Source: Neoarius graeffei
Lineage: Eukaryota; Chordata; Actinopteri; Siluriformes; Ariidae
Length of the DNA: 64,000 bases
Assembly (NCBI RefSeq): GCF_027579695.1
Contig: NC_083577.1
Coordinates: 44,060,198-44,124,197, forward strand
Direction of reading: 5' to 3'
The stretch's first letter is position 1, and each line of letters opens with the position of its first letter. A program made the translations under genes and the position numbers. The notes below the pieces were generated by a model, which saw nothing but the letters and a program-made list of their open reading frames with translations, was not told the origin of the DNA and searched no databases. This document shows, in pieces, positions 44,901 through 53,900 of this stretch.

Positions 44901-47900
44901 TGCCGTAAACAACTCGCCCCCGCACAGGATTAAATATAAAGACTGAAAACACACTATATAAAAACACACTTACTTTGCAAAGTATTGAGTTGCATTACTG
45001 ATACATTATAGAGCCTTAGTTCCTTCCTTGTTTGTTTTCCTGGTTTCCTGATTTCCTGTTTCTCGTCTTTGATTCTGCCTAGTCTACGATAGCCTGTTTG
45101 TGCCTCTCTTGACCTATTGCCTGTTTCACCATTTTACGATTTTGCCTGCCATTCTGCACTGTTTACCTGTCTTCACTTGTATTAATAAACGCACCTTCTG
45201 CACTTACATCGATCTCCCAACCATCTTTGACAGAATACTTCGCACTCCCTGACAAAGAGAATGCACATTCACCTGTTCATACGTCATGTTCAGGAACGAA
45301 CTAACGTTAATGGTGCTAAAATGCCTGGAGAGAATGCCCGTAGGATTGTCTGCTTTGCTTATATAGACTTCTCGTGCAGTGGGGAAAAAATGCACTGCTA
45401 TGTGTTCCATATGTAGAAGAACTATTGAGGAGATGACGGGGACAACTTCAGTTGTCATTTGGCAAGACTACACCCAGAGAAGGAAGTGACACGCTATGTT
45501 CATTGCTCTGTTGATAGTGGGGCTTGCTGAGTGATGAACAAGCTTTTTATCTGTAGCCTATTAATTAAAATGGGGCAGTCAAGCAGTATTGTTCATCCAA
45601 CAGAGTAGCAGAGACAGTTTCGCATAAAGGCAGCAACAGCCACTTTCAGACGGTGCGGTTGGAGTCTTGTTCTCGGACTCAACTTGGATCAATAGTGGAC
45701 TCGACTCGAAATTTTCTTTAATGACTTGGACTTGACTTGGACTTGAACACTGGGGACATGAGACTGGACTCGGACTCAAGATTTAGTGACTCGACTACAA
45801 CACTGCTAATAACTCACTTGTTCACGAATGAGGTCTGCCCTCAACATGCACAGATGCAGCGTTAGGATTAGGAAACCCTCCCTCAACCCCCCTCCCAGTT
45901 AAAGCAGAAGGAGTTGAGCAGTATTTTGTTGATAATGTATTTACAGAGCAATCTGTGAATAAAGGGCTTTGGGGTTAAGGCTCATGCAGACTGATTTTTT
46001 TTTTTTTAGTATTTATGCTGCATTAACCATGTGAGCAGCTAGCTATAGCAAGCAAGTACAATTTTAGCTGATAAAGTTCATATAGGCATTCCAATAATGA
46101 AATGTACAACTGGCATATGAAATGGACAAAAGATGGCTAAAAAAAAATTGTTAGATAGCTTGACTTAGGCCCACTTTACACGGGGACGGTCTGAAACAAA
46201 AACGCAAAAGTCCGTTTTCGTTCTCACTTTTTTCCGCGTCTACACGACCATTTTCAAGGAGGAAATCTGCGTCTATACGGTGACGCATAAATGTGTGGAA
46301 TTCAATTGGATGTGCATGCCAGGCGGCTAGGTGGTGCTGTGAAAGACCTCCGCTATGTCTGCACGCATGTGCAACGTCTTCCGTCTTGTCTGATCTGCGC
46401 CGCGAAAACTTTGACTACTCTGGCTATGGTAAGAAAGTAAGTAAAAAAAGTAAGAGCATACTATACCCGCCTCTGTTCATTAACGGTATATGTGCAGATT
46501 CGGTAAAGATGTTCGAAGGACTCCTGGACGTTTATTAAAGCTGCCAGAGCAGCTTGAAGGTCCGTTGGATCGATGTAATCAGACATGCTCTTACTTTTTT
46601 ACTTACTTTCTTACTTCCCAGGCTGGCATGTACAGTATATGACATATGTATGACATAAACGCGTACCCGACGTGAGCAGATCCGAGCAGAGTTTCGCGTA
46701 TTGGGTAGTTTAGACGGATATGCAACGGGGGCTGTTTTTAACTTATCCACTCTGGAAGGCGTTTTCAATTTTTTCCGTTTTTCAGCCTCGGAAACACCTG
46801 TAGACAAATCATGTAGACAAAAGGCACTTCTGATAAAATATTTAGTCGTTTTTACCCGACAGCGTCCTCATGTAAACGGGCCCTTAAAATGTAAAGGGGA
46901 TAATGCCATTGCCACTTTTAACATCACCCTTTAAAGATATTGGTTTCCCTTTATGATCAACTAATGTTACTAACCAAGCATGCAGCTCATTCCATCCAAA
47001 TGTTAGTAATATATACACACCGTTCTCATGACGCACTGTGTTAGTATGATTATATGACAGATTCTGAATTATGTACCTTATGGTTAAGATTATGGATACT
47101 TTCGAGCCAGGGCCCTCTTCAAACCAGAGCAGCCAGAGAGGAGGCCAGAGATACAGTATTCAAATAGAAGAAGAGGTTAAGGATGACAGTGCAAGTAGTG
47201 AGAGCAGCACAGAAAATTACACTAATAACACTTCCTCTGGATAAACTAAGGGTCATTTTTGGAGGGCAATATTATATTCTTTCATAGGGTCCAAAATTTC
47301 TAACATGCCAAAACAAGTACACACCACTGGCGGCTCGTTAATAGGGGCGATTTGGGCGACGCACTCCCAAACAGGGAGGGAGATTTTTTTTTTTATCTAC
47401 TCCTACTACCAACAGTAATGTCATTGTCCAATCAGGCTGTCGTGCCTGGTGTAGCCACGCCCTTTTGGGGCGATTTCTGTCAGGTTCAGATTTGCCCCAA
47501 AATCTCCCATTGACACTAATGGTACGTACGTTTTTTTCGAAAATCATGCTCCCAATGCATTTTCTATTAGGTTTTATGTGCTCGCACAAGCAGAGTGCTT
47601 ACGTCATACGCCTGTTGCGCCGCGCAAGTGTTGCCAGATTGGTTTTAAGTGCATTTTGGCGGGTTTTGAACATAATTTTGGGCTGGAAAACGCAACTTGC
47701 ACGGAAAATGTGTGAACATTCTATGAAGAAGATGGCGAGTGTTGAGTGCAACAATACGATAGCGTCTCTGAAAGAAGTTCCCTTTAGTCGTCGTACCAGT
47801 GAGGAGAAAATGGCAATCAAACAGCTAGGACCTCCTAGACCGAATTTAAACATCAAGCAAGTGTCTATGAAGGGGGAGAAGACCTACTCAAGAGGTTTTA

Positions 47901-50900
47901 ACAAGAACTGGTACCACCGCAAAACTTGGCTAGCTGGCTGTGATGTAGTCAGTGCTCTTTTTTGCTACCCTTGCGTTCTCTTCCACCCTGGAAGTAGCAC
48001 AGCAGACGGTACAGTGATATCTGATATTTGAATTTACTAGGCAAAAGTTTTTTTTTTTTTTGTGTGTGTGTGTGTGTGTGTTACCAATGGCAGTTGTTTT
48101 ACCAATGGCAGTTTAACATTGCCATGCTTGGAATATTTCAGTAGCCTCAAGTTCTCTCTGACTTGGTGTAAATTAAGCATATTTTCAGTTTTTATATATT
48201 GTACAGTATGTGTTCATTGGAGCCAGCAGCACCTTACCTTTTTTCCAACTTGTTAAGCCAAGTTGCACTGACTACAAAACCTTATGTAACCTTGTGTGTA
48301 TAGCTAAATAACTAAAGCCTTTTGTGTTCATTGACCTGCTTGTACTTTAAATTTCCTTTTAAAGCATGGCTTTCTGAAGGAATTATTGGGAAAAAAAACT
48401 GCAGAATTTATTTAGAATTATTATTTGTTGTTAAAATGGCGCAATTCCATATAAAAAAAAAACACAATTAAGCTGCACGTTTGTTTGATGGTTATGCTTT
48501 TCTTCATCTTTTTCAAAACTTAAATAAACACTTGTTTTTGGATTTATATCCTGCTACTTTAATTGCATTCTTTAGAATTGAAGAAATTAGAATATGTATA
48601 ATTAAGAATTTGTGTCTACTTATAGAATACTGGAATAATATGAGAAAATAAATGAGTAATGTAATATTAATTAATTGTGATGCCAAATGTTTTGCTTTGA
48701 AGGCTTCACAATGAATCTTCCTTAGTTTTAGCCTGGCAAGCCAGACTAAATGTGAATATTTGCCACTCGTAGGCAAAAATATTTTTGGCCGCTAGGCGGG
48801 TGGGTCTAGTTTACTAGGCTACCTTAGTTTGCCACCTTTAACTTGTTTAGTGGCAGCACGGTGGTGTAGTGGTTAGCGCTGTCGCCTCACAGCAAGAAGG
48901 TCCTGGGTTTGAGCCCCGTGGCCGGCGAGGGCCTTTCTGTGTGGAGTTTGCATGTTCTCCCCGTGTCCGCGTGGGTTTCCTCCGGGTGCTCCGGTTTCCC
49001 CCACAGTCCAAAGACATGCAGGTTAGGTTAACTGGTGACTCTAAATTGACCATAGGTGTGAATGTGAGTGTGAATGGTTGTCTGTGTCTATGTGTCAGCC
49101 CTGTGATGACCTGGCGACTTGTCCAGGGTGTACCCCGCCTTTCGCCCGTAGTCAGCTGGGATAGGCTCCAGCTTGCCTACGACCCTGTAGAAGGATAAAG
49201 CGGCTAGAGATAATGAGATGAGATGAGAACTTGTTTAGTGTTGCCACCTAGTGGAGAGAAGAGATATTGTCTATATTGATATCTGAATTTACCAGGCAAA
49301 AACAAGTTCGGCCAATTGATTTGCTACCTAGGTCAATTTACTTCAGTCCTGTGGACATTTACGGTCTGTGTAGACATAACGGGGGAAAATTGCCCCCCCT
49401 GAAAAAAAATTCAGGAGCCGCCACTGGTACACACACACACACACTTTCTCACAATCCACTCAATTTACCTTTAAACTAATTCACCAAACAACATTAACTG
49501 AAAACACACATATGAAGAAAGAAATTAGAAATAATCTCCAACCACTCATACCCAAGCTCACAGTGCTCCACTAACTCCATAACACTCCTGCATGTGCAGA
49601 GAGAGAGAGAGAGAGTTGGGCAATGATTGTATATACAATCAGCTATCTTGTGTATCAGTAACACAATAAAATGCTTAAAATCATGCCGATAAAGATTACA
49701 TCAAACTTCAGAATAGGGGAAAAAATGTGATCTCTATGACTTTAACTGTGTTATTGTTGTTGAAGCCAGATGAGCTGGTTTGAGTATTACAGAAAAATGC
49801 TGCTCTCCTAGGAGTTTCACAAACAGCAACAACAGTCTGTAGAATTTTTACATAGAATGCTGAGTGACAGTTCTGTGGGTCGAAACGCTTTGATAAGAGG
49901 CTATTATGGACACAGACTCACAGTTGAAGGTTTTTTGGTTTTTTGTTTGTTTTTGAAATCATCCAGTTGTCGCCCATCCACCTCAAGGTTTGATGTGTTC
50001 TATGTTCGGAGATGCTTTTCTGCTCACCACAGTTGTAAAGAATGCTTATTTGAGTTACTATAGACTTCCCGTTAGCTCATACCAGTCTGGTCATTCTCCT
50101 CTGATCTGTCTCAACAAGGTGTTTCAGCCTGCAGACTGTTCACAGGATGTTTTTTTTTTTTTCACACCATATTCTGAATTTCCCAAAATATAGCAGCCTT
50201 TTAAAAATAATGATGCAAATATCTGATTTATAAATAACTGAAGTCTTTGAGACTTGATTTGTGAATACTTCTTTGATTTGTATATGCAATTCAAATGTTT
50301 CTCTCTTCACTGTTTTTAGAATTTGAGTGGGCATGTAACATTTGCCTTACTCAAAATCCAGAAGAGCTTCCAATCATCCTTTGAGCCCACTGAAACCTTG
50401 TGGCTGTCGGAATTAAGCAACACATTTTGTGCACATTTGGGCCAGGAGCCCACACCAGAGGAGGCCAAAGAAGAGAAATATCTGCTCAATTCCATTGCAT
50501 GGCCAGGTCCCTTGGTGCAAGGTCTCCCTGTGGAGTTCAGCAGCAGCCCTAAAAAGAGCTACTTTGTGATTCAGGGCCCAGCAAAGCAGCATGTAGGTGG
50601 TCAGCTTGTAGTCAATGTCCATATACAGAACTTCCTAGGTTTGCCTAAAAAGCATGGCGGAGATTTCCTGATAGCCCGGCTGCATTCACCCGAGCTTGGC
50701 GCTGGTGTTGCAGGGAAGGTGCATGACCACAATGATGGGAACTATACAGTACTGTTCCCACTTCTGTGGGCTGGAGTAGTGCAGGTTCAAATCACCATGG
50801 TGCACCCAAGTGAGGCAGTGGTGGTGTTCAAAAGATTGAATAAAGAACATCCTGACCGCGTGTTTTTTAAAAGCGAGTTCCGCTCTGGTGCCCTCTCAGA

Positions 50901-53900
50901 AGTCACAGAGTGCAATGTCTGCCTGCCATTCAATCAAAAGCCAATCTGTAACTACACTGACCCTATAATTGGAGAGCCCTGGTACTGCTACAAGCCTGAA
51001 ATGCTCGCATGTGACACACGAATAAATCATTACAGAGGTGGATACAGAATGAATATCACTACGAAGTATGAAAAACAGTTGTTCAAGAGGTGAGTTGGCA
51101 ATTGGGACTTTGTGGATATTTTAGTTAGCTTGAATTTGCATTAAATAATAATAATAATAATAATAATAATCGAAAAAAATGTAAGTAGTAATATTTAAAA
51201 ACTCAGAAATGCAATACTACAAAGCATAAAGGCATCAGATTTTTCAGTGATGTGTGTGTTTTTAGGGGTGTAAATCTCAAAGTTCCTATACCTGCTTCAG
51301 GGATGGAAAAAGTGATTGTAATTCCTGCAGAAAAAGGTACATTTTCTATTAATTTTTTAGCTCATGCAAAATGGAATTGGATTAATGTTTATGCCTGTTC
51401 ATGGTTTTCCATGTATTCATTTTTTTGGCAAATCTTTTTAAGTGGAAAAATATTGAAGAAATCTACACTTAATTGTAGCTACACAGGGCAGCTAACATTG
51501 CAGAAAAGTACTCATGTAGTCCTCAAATACACTGGTGTTTAACAAATACATTGGTTTAAGTGCACAGTAGAGTTGCAAAAAAAAAAAAGCATATGTCTTG
51601 TAGTAATAACACACTGATGCAATTTGTTTTAAAATTTATGAAAAAATTCAACACTAAAAAAAGAAGTAGTGTCTTCTGACAAACAAACTCAGTCTACCAG
51701 TATTTAGTATAAGTACGCAGGTGATTATAGGAAATCACACATTGATTGGTCAAGAAATTCTGATTATTTCTCAATGATTATCTTGAGGGACTCGGTAAAA
51801 TGGCAGCCAATTGCTTCGTCACCGTAAATGAGGAAGAATTACAAATTATGAAAAAAAATGCTGTTCCTTAAAGCACTAAAGATGCAACGAAGTTTGGTCT
51901 AAAACTATTCAAAGGTGAGGTGGAATTGTGATTTATTTTATCTATTTCAAAACAAAATATTTTATGTAACTTGCCATTGATAAGTGACACGCCTGTGCAC
52001 AGTACATTTGCATGCTGCTTTTGAAGATTGAAATAAATTAGTTTTTAATGCAATTTTTAAAAATAATTGCCTGTGTATTTATATGAGAATAATTATACGC
52101 CTTAGGCTCAGTGAAAATCGGTGAATAATGCCCTCGCAGGGTTAGATCTTAAGGTTTTTCTGCACTAGCCAGCCGGGCTAGTGGCTTGCAAATTGCACTA
52201 GCCCGCTATTTTAAGCCCAATTCCTGTGACAATTGAAAGAATTTTAAATACTAAACAATGAACAAGTTGAAACAACAGAAGCTCCCAATTCAGTGTAACA
52301 AAACCAGTACTTTATTCAATCCATTATGGTTCTCATATGTGACTTTGTGTTTCAAACCATAATTGTCACTTTGAAGGATAAAAGAGGTAGTCATTGCTTA
52401 CAGTTAAGTAGACTAGTACATGTAGTAATCTCGCAAAATGGACTAGAACTGAAATCATTCAGTTGCCTTAGACTGGAAAAAAACATAGCAAATTCTTATA
52501 CAACACAATTCTGCTTTATTCAGACTTTATTTGCTCTATGCGCATTGGCTAGTGGTGGACCTGGAACCAAAACTGCAGTAAATTAACAACAAAAAATCTG
52601 GTAAAGAAAGCTGGCCTTAACATGTCTCTATTTCAGGCATATCAACTTTGATATTTACCTCTATGCTCATAATATACTGACAATTTATAGGTAATAAAAT
52701 AAAATAACTAAAATTTAACAGCCACAATTTTTAAAAATTCTGTTCCATTCCTGCAAATTAATGATATTACAAGTGAGCAAACATTGTGAATGCACTCTTC
52801 AAAATACAAAATGATAAACTACTGATAACAATACATTACTTTAAATTGTATGTTATGGCATTAATGCCTTGCCATACAAGCACAATGTGACATGTATTTC
52901 AATTCTAAAAACTGACTGATTTGGAGTCATCTTGAATTTTCATACTCACAAGGTTATGCTTCATTCACTCAGAATCACTGGCCATATGGATAGGCCAGTT
53001 AAAAACTATGCTGTCTTGCAAATTCAGTGCAAATCTCCTCTTACTCACATCTCAAAACTTTTCAAACATGGCTGACATCAGCCCCCACTGCCCTGCCACC
53101 TACTCTTACAGAATATTAAATGTGCTGAATGGTGGTGCCACCTTGTGGTAGGTCTGGCAAATTAGACACTCATCATGGTACACAGTTACAACCTGTGTCA
53201 ATGAACTGTGACAGTAATGTTCAGCAACAATGCATTACACCATGTACAATAAATAGAATGAGCTAAAAGATTTTGTATCAGATTTTGCGTGATTCAAGAT
53301 GGCCACACCCATGTCAAGTTATTGCACTAGCCAACACGGGCTAGTAGCAGAGATTTTGCACTAGCCCGTGGCTATCTGCACTAGCCACGGGCTAGCGGGC
53401 TAGTGTTAAGATCTAACCCTGCCTCGACTTCATCTTGGTTATTATTCACCGATATTCACTTCTCCTTCTGCAAATAATTGTACAATAACCTTTTGACCTA
53501 CATAAATTTTAATTTCTTCTTCTCTTAAAGGGCAAATTATATTAAATGATTCTTCTGCTGGATATTACTATAACAACACCTGGAGACCTCTAAATGGTGC
53601 AGTTATGCAGCAGTTCCATGACTCAGCAGCCATAAAGCAGTGTCTTAGAGGGAAGCTTATATACATGTTCGGAGATTCAACAGTGCGGCAATGGTTTGAA
53701 TATCTCTCTGAATTTATTCCTGGTAAGAGCAGGTTATTAATCATCTGTTTTTTTAATTGATGTGTAAAACTTTACCACATTTTCTCTCTTTCACTGGAGT
53801 TAATTTGCTCATGGACTCATGTATCATCTGTTTTTCTCTTATCCTTCCCATCTGCAGTGTTCAACATTCACACCCCTTTAAAAGTGTATCCATTCATTGC

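Larger units (their letters stand above)
47325..49426 (+). mobile_element. hAT-type transposon with TTF zinc-finger remnant
   Basis: Ends CACTGGCGGCTCG and complement of CAGTGGCGGCTCCTG, with a perfect 8-base duplication GTACACAC (47317-47324, 49427-49434). It contains the N-terminal part of a TTF/ZMYM-type transposase and a SINE insertion (48853-49227). The catalytic hAT core is missing. Confidence 0.88.

Noticed and set aside
47465-47721. N-terminal extension of the TTF zinc-finger ORF
   Set aside because: No family resemblance before about 47722; it reads hAT end sequence.
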